Shown here: positions 27,396 through 37,213 of the stretch, piece after piece | Numbering within the stretch: the stretch's first letter is position 1 | Layout of the letters: each line of letters starts with the position of its first letter | Source of the DNA: SKPS01 sp964469215 | Lineage (GTDB): Bacteria > Bacteroidota > Bacteroidia > Bacteroidales > SKPS01 | NCBI GenBank assembly: GCA_964469215.1 | Contig: CAYXYB010000001.1 | Span: 682,001-746,000, forward strand | DNA: 64,000 nucleotides | Direction of reading: 5' to 3' | Position numbers and translations under genes: made by a program | The notes under the pieces: generated by a model | What the model was told of the DNA's origin: nothing | Databases searched by the model: none | Seen by the model: the letters and a program-made list of their open reading frames with translations, nothing else

Positions 27396-29582
27396 TTAAC
27401 CATTAACCATTCCCGTTCTATCGGCATCCATTACCTTAACCCATGCTTTAACAAAGTCTTTCACAAACTTCTCTTTGTTGTCGTCCTGGGCATAGAGTTC
27501 AGTGTAAGCCCTCAGGATGGAATTGGAGCCAAAGACCAGGTCAACTCTGGTGGCGGTCCATTTCACCTCTCCGGTTTTTCTGTCGATGACATGGTAAAGG
27601 TTTTCTGAAACAGGTTTCCAAGTGTATCGCATGTCTGTTAGGTTCACGAAGAAGTCGTTGCTCAGCACACCTTCCCTGTTTGTAAAGACACCATGTTTTG
27701 TTCCTCCGAAATTTGTTCCCAAAACACGCATTCCACCAATTAACACAGTCATTTCAGGAGCGGTAAGTCCCATCAGTTGGGTCCTGTCAAGCAGAAGTTC
27801 TTCCGGTTTCACGGCGTAATCTTTTTTCAGCCAGTTTCTATAGCCATCGTGAATCGGCTCAAGCACATCAAAAGATTCCGCATCGGTCATTTCGGCTGTT
27901 GCATCACCACGTCCCGGATTGAATGGAACTTTGATGCCAACACCTGCCTCAAGGGCGGCTTTTTCTATCGCAGAACTACCTCCTAAAACGATCAGGTCTG
28001 CAATGCTAACCTTTTTTTCAAATCCGGCCTGGATTTCAGAAAGCTTTGCCAGAACTTTCTGAAGACGTTCCGGTTCGTTACCTTCCCAGTCCTTTTGAGG
28101 AGCAAGTCGAATCCTTGCGCCGTTTGCTCCACCTCTGTAATCCGAGCTTCTGAACGTTCTTGCACTGTCCCATGCTGTATTTATGAGTTCAGGTCTGGTC
28201 AGGCCGCAATTGAGGAGTTTTGATTTTAATTCATCAATTTCCTTATCTGACAAAATGTAATCGACAGCCGGAACAGGATCCTGCCATATAAGATCCTCTT
28301 TTGGTACATCAGGGCCAAGGTAACGGCTCTTAGTCCCCAGATCGCGATGGGTCAGCTTGAACCATGCCCTGGCAAAAGTATCGGCAAAATTTTCCGGATC
28401 CTTATAGAAGCGTTCTGATATTTTACGGTATTCAGGATCCATTTTGAGAGCCATATCGGCGTCAGTCATTATAGGGTTTCTACACACACCCGGTATGTGG
28501 GCATCTAATGGTTTGTCCTTTTCCTTTATGTTTATAGGTTCCCATTGCCATGCACCGGCCGGACTCTTTTTAAGTTCCCAGTCGTAGGAAAAAAGCAGAT
28601 AGAAATAAGTATTATTCCATTTGTTGGGGTGTGTTGTCCATGCACCCTCAAGTCCGCTTGTCACGGTGTTCTCAGCGTTTCCTTTACCGGCAGGGTTCAT
28701 CCAGCCGAAACCCTGATTCTCAATCGGGGCACCTTCGGGTGAAGGCCCCAGGAGCGATGCATCTCCGTTACCATGAGCTTTGCCAACGGTATGGCCACCA
28801 GCAGTTAAAGCCACTGTCTCTTCATCGTTCATTGCCATACGTTTGAAAGTGGTACGCATGTCTCTGGCAGTTTTCAGAGGATCCGGTTTTCCATCCACCC
28901 CTTCAGGATTAACATAGATCAAACCCATCTGAACAGCAGCCAACGGATTTTCAAGCGATTCACGGTCACCGTCATCGGAATAGCGGCTTTTTGTTGGTGC
29001 AAGCCACTCTGCTTCAGAACCCCAGAATATATCTTTCTCGGGATGCCAGATATCCTCCCTGCCGCCTCCAAAGCCAAATGTCCTGAACCCCATCGACTCA
29101 TAAGCCATGTTGCCTGCAAGAATAAACAGGTCAGCCCATGAAATTTTGTTGCCGTATTTTTTCTTGATTGGCCACAGAAGGCGGCGCGCTTTGTCAAGGT
29201 TAGCGTTGTCAGGCCAACTGTTAAGAGGTGCAAAACGCTGGTTCCCGTTATTGGCACCACCACGCCCGTCAGAAATCCGGTAGGTTCCCGCAGAATGCCA
29301 CGCCATCCGTATCATCAACCCACCGTAATGACCCCAGTCTGCAGGCCACCAATCCTGACTGGTGGTCATCAGAGCCTTAAGATCCGCTTTTAAAGCTACG
29401 AAATCCAGCTTTTTAAATTCTTCACGATAACTAAAATCCTTGCAATAAGGGTTCGTTTTAGTGTCCTGCTGATGCAGAATGTCAAGGTTAAGAGAATTGG
29501 GCCACCATTTCATAACAGAATGGTCAGATTCTGTGTTTGCCCCGTGCATCACCGGGCATTTTCCTTTTTTTGTTGTTTCCAT
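27396..29582 (-). CDS. katG: Catalase-peroxidase KatG
   Basis: The protein has 728 residues, the normal KatG length, with both peroxidase domains. The distal active site R92, W95 and H96 are in IRMAWHSAGTYR; W95 would belong to the Met-Tyr-Trp adduct. The proximal heme ligand is in TAGGHTVGKAHG. The C-terminal domain lacks the haem site, as usual. It removes hydrogen peroxide. It is monocistronic: 238 bp separate it from the efflux operon and 312 bp from the T9SS gene. The start is ATG at 29582 with an AT-rich leader; no OxyR-type site is obvious. Confidence 0.97.
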   Translation of the reverse strand: METTKKGKCPVMHGANTESDHSVMKWWPNSLNLDILHQQDTKTNPYCKDFSYREEFKKLDFVALKADLKALMTTSQDWWPADWGHYGGLMIRMAWHSAGTYRISDGRGGANNGNQRFAPLNSWPDNANLDKARRLLWPIKKKYGNKISWADLFILAGNMAYESMGFRTFGFGGGREDIWHPEKDIFWGSEAEWLAPTKSRYSDDGDRESLENPLAAVQMGLIYVNPEGVDGKPDPLKTARDMRTTFKRMAMNDEETVALTAGGHTVGKAHGNGDASLLGPSPEGAPIENQGFGWMNPAGKGNAENTVTSGLEGAWTTHPNKWNNTYFYLLFSYDWELKKSPAGAWQWEPINIKEKDKPLDAHIPGVCRNPIMTDADMALKMDPEYRKISERFYKDPENFADTFARAWFKLTHRDLGTKSRYLGPDVPKEDLIWQDPVPAVDYILSDKEIDELKSKLLNCGLTRPELINTAWDSARTFRSSDYRGGANGARIRLAPQKDWEGNEPERLQKVLAKLSEIQAGFEKKVSIADLIVLGGSSAIEKAALEAGVGIKVPFNPGRGDATAEMTDAESFDVLEPIHDGYRNWLKKDYAVKPEELLLDRTQLMGLTAPEMTVLIGGMRVLGTNFGGTKHGVFTNREGVLSNDFFVNLTDMRYTWKPVSENLYHVIDRKTGEVKWTATRVDLVFGSNSILRAYTELYAQDDNKEKFVKDFVKAWVKVMDADRTGMVNG

Positions 29583-29894
29583 GAATTGTGTTTATTGATT
29601 GATTATTATTAAATTACATTCTTTTGAGTATAAGGTTACGTAAAGATAAACAGATTTGTAAAGAATAGGTTTACAAGAAGGCAATTTAGCAACTCAATTG
29701 CAATTATGAGATCTGGCAGAATTATAAAAAGCCATATAGCCAGGCAATTATAAATCACACTCCGTAGATTAGCATCACCGGGTGATTCTTCGGTTATAAG
29801 ATTCTATTAAACAGACTACCGTGATAATCCAATATCAATATTGGTTCGATCCGGAATGGTAGAGGAGCGTTTGAGAGTTCTACAACCTGCTTTG
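29583..29894. other. Intergenic region upstream of katG
   Basis: This 312-bp gap has no gene. A degenerate -7 box on the minus strand (TATCTTTA, 29648-29641) is a possible katG promoter. Two short palindromes are visible: ATCACC-G-GGTGAT at 29774-29786 and CCAATAT-CA-ATATTGG at 29829-29844. Either could belong to the end of the T9SS gene transcript, but neither is followed by a U-run on the minus strand. Confidence 0.35.
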
Positions 29895-32303
29895 TTACCT
29901 GCTGATCACAAGTTTTTTTGCAGCTATTTCCGAATTCCCTCTCACCATCATCAGGTATAAGCCGTCAGGTATTTCGTTGAGATCGAATGACTGCAACTGC
30001 TTTGAATTATTCACCTGCATCAACAGCTCTTTTACAACAGCCCCATTCATACCGACAATTTGGATCTTATAATCCCCGTTACCAAATCCGTTTATGACAA
30101 GTTCAAATCTACCGTCATTCGGATTGGGCCTGATGAATATCCCTTTTGTTTCTTCAGGATCTTCGAAACCTGTATCATCAGCAAATGTTACAAGAATAGT
30201 ATCGGATGCAATACAACTTTGCGGATTCAATACCTGAACCCAGACAGTTTTCGTTCCGATACCAGTACCGGTTGAATCCACAATAATGGTTTGTGTTGTA
30301 GCTCCTGTGCTCCACAGGTATGTAAAACCTGCTCCGGCGTTCAATACGACGCTGCCATTGGCTTTCAGAGTTATATCGGGTCCAAGGTTAACCACCGGAG
30401 CTGGAGACGCCTGTATATTGGCAAATACAATGGTATCATTATATGGATTGAAATCATCCTCATTATTGGGCTGGCTGACCCATGCTTTCAGGTTGTAGGG
30501 TGAACCCAAAGCAGCGAAAGGGAAGTTGCCCATTTGCACAATGATGTTGTTGCCAGGTGGAAGATTACCTGACCAGTTAATAACAGGTTGAGTAGCACCG
30601 TTGATCAGCAGGTTGATTTTTGCCTGTGTGAGGGTGTCCGGGGAAAGGTTTTTTAATGTAACCGAAACCGGGTATAATCCTTCGCACAAATTTATTCCCG
30701 GGCTGTTGAAGGATTCCAGCATGGCATCAGTATAGTCTGTCACGATTTCCAACCCGAAGGCAGCCAGCCTGTCATGGAGTGTGCCGGAAGGAGCAACACT
30801 ATTGCCATAAATGCTTCTGCCGGTAATTGTGTTTTGCATGATATTAAACCCTGGTGAAGATCCCTGGTGGGAAACCTCCACAACAAAGTTTGAGGAGCCG
30901 TTAAAGTAAAAAGGGCGATTAAGACGAATGGGAATCCAGTTTTCATGTATGCTGGAGAGGTGGATGCCAGAGGAGTATAATACCGTATCCAGACCAGTGA
31001 CAAACGTACTGCTGGGGAAGGTTGACAGGGGGGTTAGCCCCATTCTGACAAGGAAGCCGGTGATATTTGAATTGACCCCTCCACCAGACTTCAGGTAAAT
31101 TCCCTTGACGTATCCGGTAGGTGTACAACCGAATTCGGAAGGATGGTAAATCCATTGCCGCTTGTTATTTCCTGAAGGGGTTTCATTAAAGGGATAAGAG
31201 TTAGCGATCAGGACACCGGGAAGGTACTTGTACACCGTAGGAACCTCATGCCGAAGATCTACCCGGCCAATTTGCAAACCTGCTTCCGTCCAGAAATTGG
31301 TAGCCGGAGAACTGATTATAGTCCCCTGGAACCCCAATCGCTGCATAGTGATGGTATGTGTGCCAATGTATGAGGCTATCGGGGCGGCGGTTGTACTATA
31401 GGATGTCTGGCCTGTTCCTGAACCATTGTCCCTTACAGCCAACACACCGATGACATCTCCGGTGTAAATCTGTATGTTTACATCAATGAATCCGGTATCA
31501 TTAATGTTAGAACCATAAAACAGGGTCGTGAAGGTGGTGGTAGTGGAAGGATAGTTTGCCGGAGTGGATGAAAATTTCACAAGGTGGATGGATTGCGGGT
31601 TGGTATTGAAGTCATTTGGAGCCCGGATGCCGGTCAGATGGAAATCACAGGGAGCCGTGAACCAGAGCCCTCTGGAATTCCCCGTAAAATTGGTACCCTG
31701 CGGTGGCATTGGGATAAGTGCCGGCAGCATCTCATACCTGATCTCTGCCCTTCCGATAGGGCTACCCGGCTCGGTCCAGAAATCTATAGCCGGAGAACTG
31801 ATAATGTTGCCCTGCCATCCCAGTCGCTGCAAGGTTATGGCATAAGTGCCTATTGCAGAGGTAATGGGGCTGTTTGTAGTTGAGTACGATGTGACGCTGG
31901 TGCCGGCTCCATTGTTACGCACTGCCATCACTCCAATCACATCGCCTGTAGCTACCTGTATATCAAGATCCACGAAACATGTATCTGTCAGATTGGTGCC
32001 ATAGTACAAGGTTGTAAAAACAGTGGTGGTACCTGGAAAGTTTGGCGGAGGTGCCGGAAATTTAACCAGATGAATTGCCTGAGCATTGGTAGAATAATCA
32101 GCCGGTGCACGAACCCCGGTTAACCTGAAATTGCAGGGAGCTGTAAACCAGTAACCACGCGAATTACCGCTAAAGGCGGAGCTATGAGCTGTTGTCTGGA
32201 TCACATTCTGCGCTTCGGTTACAACAGGAATGGACAATAAAAGAATGATAGATAATACTATCAGCAATATTTTCAGTTGACTGTGTAAATTTATTATTTT
32301 CAT
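29895..32303 (-). CDS. Secreted protein with duplicated domain and T9SS C-terminal sorting signal
   Basis: This 802-residue protein has a signal peptide (residues about 10-32) and two tandem related domains of about 155 residues. Domain one starts near SAFSGNSRGYWFTAPCNFRL and domain two near TNFTGNSRGLWFTAPCDFHL, with shared HLVKF, GDVIGV and FWTE segments. A third, unrelated beta-rich region follows, then an Ig/PKD-like segment (VNLGPDITLKANGSVVLNAG). The end is a type A Por sorting domain: GIFIRPNPNDGRFELVINGF to AAKKLVISR. It is predicted to cross the outer membrane through T9SS and be surface attached or released. The enzyme activity, if any, is not recognised. Confidence 0.85.
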   Translation of the reverse strand: MKIINLHSQLKILLIVLSIILLLSIPVVTEAQNVIQTTAHSSAFSGNSRGYWFTAPCNFRLTGVRAPADYSTNAQAIHLVKFPAPPPNFPGTTTVFTTLYYGTNLTDTCFVDLDIQVATGDVIGVMAVRNNGAGTSVTSYSTTNSPITSAIGTYAITLQRLGWQGNIISSPAIDFWTEPGSPIGRAEIRYEMLPALIPMPPQGTNFTGNSRGLWFTAPCDFHLTGIRAPNDFNTNPQSIHLVKFSSTPANYPSTTTTFTTLFYGSNINDTGFIDVNIQIYTGDVIGVLAVRDNGSGTGQTSYSTTAAPIASYIGTHTITMQRLGFQGTIISSPATNFWTEAGLQIGRVDLRHEVPTVYKYLPGVLIANSYPFNETPSGNNKRQWIYHPSEFGCTPTGYVKGIYLKSGGGVNSNITGFLVRMGLTPLSTFPSSTFVTGLDTVLYSSGIHLSSIHENWIPIRLNRPFYFNGSSNFVVEVSHQGSSPGFNIMQNTITGRSIYGNSVAPSGTLHDRLAAFGLEIVTDYTDAMLESFNSPGINLCEGLYPVSVTLKNLSPDTLTQAKINLLINGATQPVINWSGNLPPGNNIIVQMGNFPFAALGSPYNLKAWVSQPNNEDDFNPYNDTIVFANIQASPAPVVNLGPDITLKANGSVVLNAGAGFTYLWSTGATTQTIIVDSTGTGIGTKTVWVQVLNPQSCIASDTILVTFADDTGFEDPEETKGIFIRPNPNDGRFELVINGFGNGDYKIQIVGMNGAVVKELLMQVNNSKQLQSFDLNEIPDGLYLMMVRGNSEIAAKKLVISR

Positions 32304-32679
32304 AGCAATAAGTTTTTGAGGATTATTGATTCAAATCGATTTCTTTTAAAAATTGAAAAGGGAATGATATTTATTTGACCCTAAAATTACGTCATTAAAA
32401 ATAGTAAGTCAAGAAAAAGTATTGATTTTGAATATTTTTTTTACAATCACATTTCTCTTAAAAGAACCCGATTTGTTTTTGGTATCCACTTGAATAATAA
32501 CGGATGATATCTTAATTCGCTGATTGGATGTCAACAAGCACTATTGTTATTGATCAGGATACATTGATATATTATTGCTTCCCCTGCTTATTGATGTAAA
32601 AAAGATTTACATAAACGATAATCAACCTTTATTTATAGGATTAAAGAATTTATAGGTTTAAAGGAATATCGATTTCCTG
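32304..32679. other. AT-rich intergenic region upstream of the T9SS gene
   Basis: The 376-bp stretch is AT-rich and has no convincing ORF. It should contain the T9SS gene promoter; a weak minus-strand TAATTTTA lies near 32390-32383, one step from TAnnTTTG. Nothing else is recognisable. Confidence 0.3.
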
Positions 32680-34548
32680 TCAATAGCTATTTACTGCCTG
32701 TTTATATTTTACAATTCCGCCTACAACGGGTAATGTTATGCTGGTGGCCTTCAGGTCAACAGTTAGTTCTGTACCCGGTTTCGGGCAGATGGTAAATTCT
32801 TTGTCGCTGGCGAAGATCATCAGCCCTATCTGCTGCCCTTTACGGATCACCTGGTCATCAGGCATCAAATCAAAGGTAACATTATAAAATTCACCAGGCT
32901 TAAGTGGTTCGCCCTGTGTAACAGAGCTGTGATTCTGAGGATCTGCCCACCCCCGTGTGATGATATTGTCGTAAATCATGGTTGTCTTTTCCTCCTCCCA
33001 GGGTAAGGAGACAAGCCATACAGACAGATTGGCTGCAGGCTTACTACTTGCCAGCCGGATCGTCACCTTCACTACACCGGAGATTCGCAACTCCTCTTCC
33101 AGCATCGGCGTAAGAAAAAGCAACCTGTGATCTGCGTTCCTGCTGTCTGTTAAATTCCCGCCTGAAATAGTATAGTCGTCTGTGAAGGTCATTGTCCCGA
33201 CGATTTCTGTTTCTTGCGGGCTTAACTGGCCTGTTACTCCTTCTCCTGAGCTCAAATGAAGTTTGACATCAGAGGCACCCGGATCAGGAAAGTCGGCATA
33301 AGGGGTAGGAGCATACTGGTGTTCACGCACAATCCATACAACAGGATCATCTTCGACGTCGTTTTCAATATCATGAAGGTACCTGGTAAACCACCTGTTC
33401 ATCATCCGGAAGGGAGGATTACCACCATGCCCGTCCTGATGATAATAGAGCTGCACAGGTATACCCCGCTCCTTTGCAGCATGATAGAACCTGTAGCTTT
33501 GTTCCGGCATTACATTCCAGTCGTTAAAGGCATGAGACATAATCATTGCCGCTTTCATGCTGTCGATCCTGTTAAGGTAATCCCGGCTTGACCAGAAATC
33601 GTTGTAGTCACCCGTAATTCTGTCATGGTTCTTTACCAATATGCTGTCCCTGACAAACCTGTTGTTGTGTTTGCGTTTCGATTTGTCACCGGTATTGATC
33701 ATATCATACAGGACATCTACGTCCTCACCCTGGTATCCTCCAGGTGCTCTTACCATTCCGTTGGAGCGGTAATAATGATAGAATGAGGAAACAGGTGCTA
33801 CCGGGATGATTGCATCAAGCCCTTCGACACCCGTTGTGGCTGCTGCAAGGCAAAGGGTTCCATCGTATGAGGTCCCTGTCATCCCCACCTTTCCGTTACA
33901 CCAGAATGCAAAAACCTCCTCATTGCCGTTGCGGCTGCTGTACCCTCTTGCCCTGCCACACAGCCAGTCGATCACCGCTTTGGGAGCCAGCGACTCATTA
34001 TCTCCTCCGATGGTGGGTGCCCCGTCCGACAACCCGGTCCCCGGCGATGATGAGTATACCAAAATATAACCTCTTGGAACCCACATTCTATCCATGTATA
34101 ATGATTCAAAAGGCCTTTTTCTGCGTGTTCCGGGATTTTTGTGCTTATGGGATTTGGAAGTTTCACCAATCTCATGTTTCACTGACCAGAAGAACTTTTC
34201 TGAAGACATAGTTAGTAATGCCCACATTCTTAATCCATAATAGGGGCTCGACATATAAATTACCGGCAGTTGCAGTTGCCCCGTTTCTGTCTGAAGAGGC
34301 CTCGTGACAAAAACGTGCATACGATCCGGTTTGCTATCATTGTCGGAATCGAAGACGGTTTCTACCCAAAGCTCCTCCTTTATCCATTCAGAAGGTTTAT
34401 TGAACTCCGGGACTACCTGTGCCTCGCCATTTTTAAATACCGGCCATGGAACCTCCCGGTAGCCTGAATCCTGATTCTGTGCTGTAGAAAAAATACTGCT
34501 CAGTAATATTACTGTGGTTAAAAGAATGAATTTAGCTAGAGATCTCAT
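32680..34548 (-). CDS. S15-family Xaa-Pro dipeptidyl-peptidase / CocE-like hydrolase
   Basis: This 622-residue protein has a signal peptide (MRSLAKFILLTTVILLSSIF, cleaved near STA-QN). The alpha/beta hydrolase catalytic serine is in GMTGTSYDGTLCLAA (near residue 226). A later histidine in YHQDGHGGNPPFRMMNRW and a C-terminal jelly-roll (MTFTDDYTISGGNLTDSR onward) complete the S15/CocE layout. It releases Xaa-Pro dipeptides or hydrolyses esters and amides outside the cytoplasm. The gene stands alone between AT-rich gaps. Confidence 0.85.
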   Translation of the reverse strand: MRSLAKFILLTTVILLSSIFSTAQNQDSGYREVPWPVFKNGEAQVVPEFNKPSEWIKEELWVETVFDSDNDSKPDRMHVFVTRPLQTETGQLQLPVIYMSSPYYGLRMWALLTMSSEKFFWSVKHEIGETSKSHKHKNPGTRRKRPFESLYMDRMWVPRGYILVYSSSPGTGLSDGAPTIGGDNESLAPKAVIDWLCGRARGYSSRNGNEEVFAFWCNGKVGMTGTSYDGTLCLAAATTGVEGLDAIIPVAPVSSFYHYYRSNGMVRAPGGYQGEDVDVLYDMINTGDKSKRKHNNRFVRDSILVKNHDRITGDYNDFWSSRDYLNRIDSMKAAMIMSHAFNDWNVMPEQSYRFYHAAKERGIPVQLYYHQDGHGGNPPFRMMNRWFTRYLHDIENDVEDDPVVWIVREHQYAPTPYADFPDPGASDVKLHLSSGEGVTGQLSPQETEIVGTMTFTDDYTISGGNLTDSRNADHRLLFLTPMLEEELRISGVVKVTIRLASSKPAANLSVWLVSLPWEEEKTTMIYDNIITRGWADPQNHSSVTQGEPLKPGEFYNVTFDLMPDDQVIRKGQQIGLMIFASDKEFTICPKPGTELTVDLKATSITLPVVGGIVKYKQAVNSY

Positions 34549-34628
34549 ATTATAAATGTTGATAATATTTCCGTTTTTTGTTTTGATGATTTTTTTAAAA
34601 ACCTTTGATATTGTTCAGATTTTTACTG

Positions 34629-34658
34629 TTTGCTGATGATTAATATGGGTTACTTTTG
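34629..34658 (+). promoter_or_regulatory. Bacteroidota-type promoter for the DUF486 gene
   Basis: A perfect -7 box TACTTTTG (TAnnTTTG) lies at 34651-34658, and a TTTG -33 element at 34629-34632, 18 bp upstream. The leader to the gene start at 34788 would be about 120 nt. The S15 gene is divergent, so the region is a shared intergenic. Confidence 0.45.
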
Positions 34659-34787
34659 CATGTTTTTTATTAAGCGATAGGTTGACACAGCAATGTGTAA
34701 CTTCTATTGAGATTAAAAGGCTTATGAGTGAGAAGAACCAGTTGTGCAGGCGATCATCAGAAACATTAACAGTAACAATTAGCAGCA

Positions 34788-35159
34788 ATGAGCAGGAGTA
34801 TTATAACCATATTGCTTTTGATCCTGTCAAATACCTTTATGACTTTTGCATGGTATGGACATTTAAAGTTCAGGGATTACAGTTGGTTCAACAACTTGGG
34901 GTTGTTTGCGGTTATTCTTATCAGTTGGGGGATTGCATTTTTTGAATACATTTTTCAGGTGCCTGCAAACAGGATTGGGTATCTGGATAATGGGGGGCCT
35001 TTTGACCTGTGGCAGTTAAAGGTCATCCAGGAAGTAATCACTCTGAGTGTATTTACGATTTTTACAATAACAATGTTCAGGACGGAAACTTTCAGGGTAA
35101 ATCATCTGATAGGATTTGGCTTTCTTATACTTGCAGTATATTTTATCTTCAAAAAGTAA
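34788..35159 (+). CDS. DUF486/DMT-like small membrane protein
   Basis: The protein has 123 residues, with four membrane segments and the DUF486 features: LILSNTFMTFAWYGHLKF near 11-28, SWGIAFFEYIFQVPANRIGY near 46-65 and LWQLKVIQEVITLSVFTIFT near 74-93. DUF486 is related to half-size DMT transporters. The function is unknown. It is the only clear plus-strand gene in the window and converges with the cyclase gene at 35500. Confidence 0.9.
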   Translation: MSRSIITILLLILSNTFMTFAWYGHLKFRDYSWFNNLGLFAVILISWGIAFFEYIFQVPANRIGYLDNGGPFDLWQLKVIQEVITLSVFTIFTITMFRTETFRVNHLIGFGFLILAVYFIFKK

Positions 35160-35499
35160 TTACAATTAAGCACGATCAATTCATCATGCAAAACAATTAA
35201 GCAGATCAATAAAAAGTGCAAAAATTACATCGGGATTTTATTAATATGATTTTGACGGTTTTGTAAAATTTTAGTCATCTTTCAGCATTTTGTATTAAAA
35301 AAAACATCTACCCAATAGCCACTCCGTCATAATGGCAAATTCTGCAATAGCAACTTTATAGAATCAATTCTACCACTTATACCCGAATGAAAGTGCCGGA
35401 AAAAAAAGCAACCCGGCATCAACATCATCAAAACAGATTTTTAATAGCAAAAAAAATATGGCACACCAGAGGCAATTTAGAAACGGAAAAATTGTATAC
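35160..35499. other. Convergent intergenic region
   Basis: This 340-bp gap lies between the stops of the convergent DUF486 and cyclase genes. It holds no gene. An inverted repeat TGCCGG (35394-35399) / CCGGCA (35413-35418) with a 13-nt A-rich loop could end transcription of either gene. A-runs near 35298-35306 are the only other feature. Confidence 0.35.
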
Positions 35500-36297
35500 T
35501 CAGGGCACCACTGCAACAATACGGAGCGGGGCACCACTGCCACCGCGGATCTTCATCGGGAGAGCCATCACCCAGAAGTCTTTCGGCGGAAGGTCATCAA
35601 GGCGTGCGAGATTCTCATAGGCTGTGAGGCCATGTGAAAACAGGATACGATGTGTCATGAAGTCTGTTGATTTCCCGTAATCGATACTCGGGGTGTCGAT
35701 ACCGACGGCTTTGATTTTCCTGCGCTCTGCCAGCCACCGGGAAGCATCGGGATGGAGACCGGGGAACGAGAGGTTGTCGACACCTTCTTTCCCGGTAAGG
35801 GTGGTTCCTGTGTATGCCTGCTTGTCGGGATATAATTTCCAGAAACCGGTGTTAATAAGCACTATTGCTCCGTCCGGGATCTTGCCGTGTTCCTTTTCCC
35901 ATTCCTGCAGATCCTCGGCCGCAACCTGGTAATCACGATCGACGGCTACTTGTCGTCTTACATCCAACAAGATTCCCTCTCCTGTGAGCTTCTCCACCGG
36001 CACCTGATCTATAGTCATGCCACCCTGTGCAAAATGAACAGGTGCATCGAAATGGGTGCCACCATGCTCCTCGGCAGCGAAACGGAACGATGAGTAGTAG
36101 TATCCCTGTTGATTGATTCCCTCAAAAACCGTATCATGGGTAAAAGGGATGTTGGTTGGCCAGTAAACCGACTCCTCATCAAATGCCCAGGTAAGGTCTA
36201 TCCATTGACCCTCCTCCAGCACAGACAAGGGATCCGGCTTTTGGTGGCATCCTGACACCAGAAGTAAAACAAAGGCTATCAGCGCAATATTTTTCAT
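35500..36297 (-). CDS. Cyclase-family lipoprotein (kynurenine formamidase-like)
   Basis: I chose ATG at 36297 because the following residues form a lipoprotein signal (MKNIALIAFVLLLVSGC, lipobox C17). An earlier ATG at 36405 would add 36 residues that come from a repeat element. The mature protein has the cyclase metal motif GGTHFDAPVHF and a conserved IVLINTGFWKLYP strand, then the VGIDTPSIDYG block. This family contains kynurenine formamidases and related metal-dependent hydrolases; the substrate is unknown. The product is about 265 residues. Confidence 0.82.
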   Translation of the reverse strand: MKNIALIAFVLLLVSGCHQKPDPLSVLEEGQWIDLTWAFDEESVYWPTNIPFTHDTVFEGINQQGYYYSSFRFAAEEHGGTHFDAPVHFAQGGMTIDQVPVEKLTGEGILLDVRRQVAVDRDYQVAAEDLQEWEKEHGKIPDGAIVLINTGFWKLYPDKQAYTGTTLTGKEGVDNLSFPGLHPDASRWLAERRKIKAVGIDTPSIDYGKSTDFMTHRILFSHGLTAYENLARLDDLPPKDFWVMALPMKIRGGSGAPLRIVAVVP

Positions 36298-36325
36298 TGT
36301 TGTTTGATTTAGGAGATAATCGATT

Positions 36326-36435
36326 GGCGGTATGTTTTTGTTGCCGGTTTCGAAGCACTGTCCTGTCAAGTTACAACTACTTTTGATACGAGCTGTGCCG
36401 CTCAAATACGCACTGCACCGGCAATAAACTATATC
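36326..36435. repeat. Repeat copy A, shared with 37482-37602
   Basis: The segment aligns with 37482-37602 in the same orientation. Shared blocks include GCGGTATGTTTTTGTT, TCGAAGCACT, CTGTCAAGTTAC and CGGCAATAAA, with scattered differences. It lies upstream of the cyclase gene and downstream of the DUF4386 gene. It is probably a degenerate end of a mobile element. Confidence 0.6.
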
Positions 36436-36459
36436 GAGTGTTGTGCTTTCGTTATTTTT

Positions 36460-37170
36460 TCAATTCACTTCTTTAATTTTCCACCCTTTTATCAAAAGCC
36501 AGAAAATAAAAATTATCTCTCCTATAAATGTAAACATCGAAATATTCATATTGTAATCAACGGACAGAAGTTTACCAAAACCATCAATCAAGTATCCCAA
36601 TGATGCCAATATTAATAGAATCCCTAAAATCTTCTGCATGTATCCCGCTTTAAACACCAAAAATCCAAGTAACAATAAATGAAATCCAAAAATAATTAAT
36701 CCAAATCCCCAACCAATATTAAAGGAATTTAGAGACAACATAACCTGAGCCTGTATTTGATTTGTTGTAAAAGATGATAAATAGTCTCCTCCATGAAGAA
36801 GTTGCAACACATTTAGAAGATAAATCAACACGACAGCTAAAATTGTAGCATAAACAATCCTAACCCAGGCTGCAAGCAGAGATAAGCTTTTGTTCACGGG
36901 TTTCAAAAAAACATATAATGCCCATGCAACAATTATATCAAGTATAGCAACAATTAGGAAACAACAAATCCCAGTGCGAAATAGTCCTTCAGATGCAACA
37001 ATATTAATAAAAGTCTTAACTGTATCATTAGGAACAATAAGTTTTTGTAAAATAGCAAAGTTTGCAATTGGTGCCAGTATCGCCATGAAAATTAATCCAA
37101 TTCCAGCGATGATTGCAGAATTACTTAATGGAATATCAGTAATTCGATTTGTTGTGTTGTTAGAATTCAT
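36460..37170 (-). CDS. DUF4386 membrane protein
   Basis: The 236-residue protein has six or seven membrane segments. It matches the DUF4386 type: start RITDIPLSNSAIIAGIGLIF, then LQKLIVPNDTVKTFINIVASEGLFRTG, then LLHGGDYLSSFTTNQIQAQVMLSLNSFNIGWGFGLIIFG. The function is unknown. It lies between two copies of a repeat (36326-36435 and 37482-37602), which suggests that it was carried as accessory DNA. Confidence 0.8.
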   Translation of the reverse strand: MNSNNTTNRITDIPLSNSAIIAGIGLIFMAILAPIANFAILQKLIVPNDTVKTFINIVASEGLFRTGICCFLIVAILDIIVAWALYVFLKPVNKSLSLLAAWVRIVYATILAVVLIYLLNVLQLLHGGDYLSSFTTNQIQAQVMLSLNSFNIGWGFGLIIFGFHLLLLGFLVFKAGYMQKILGILLILASLGYLIDGFGKLLSVDYNMNISMFTFIGEIIFIFWLLIKGWKIKEVN

Positions 37171-37213
37171 ATTTTCCCTCCTTAATTATTGCAATATTTA
37201 TCCATTTGTCTGA

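Noticed and set aside
34682..34945. 87-residue plus-strand frame overlapping the DUF486 gene
   Set aside because: It is a different frame of the leader and gene; the 34788 frame has the conserved membrane segments.
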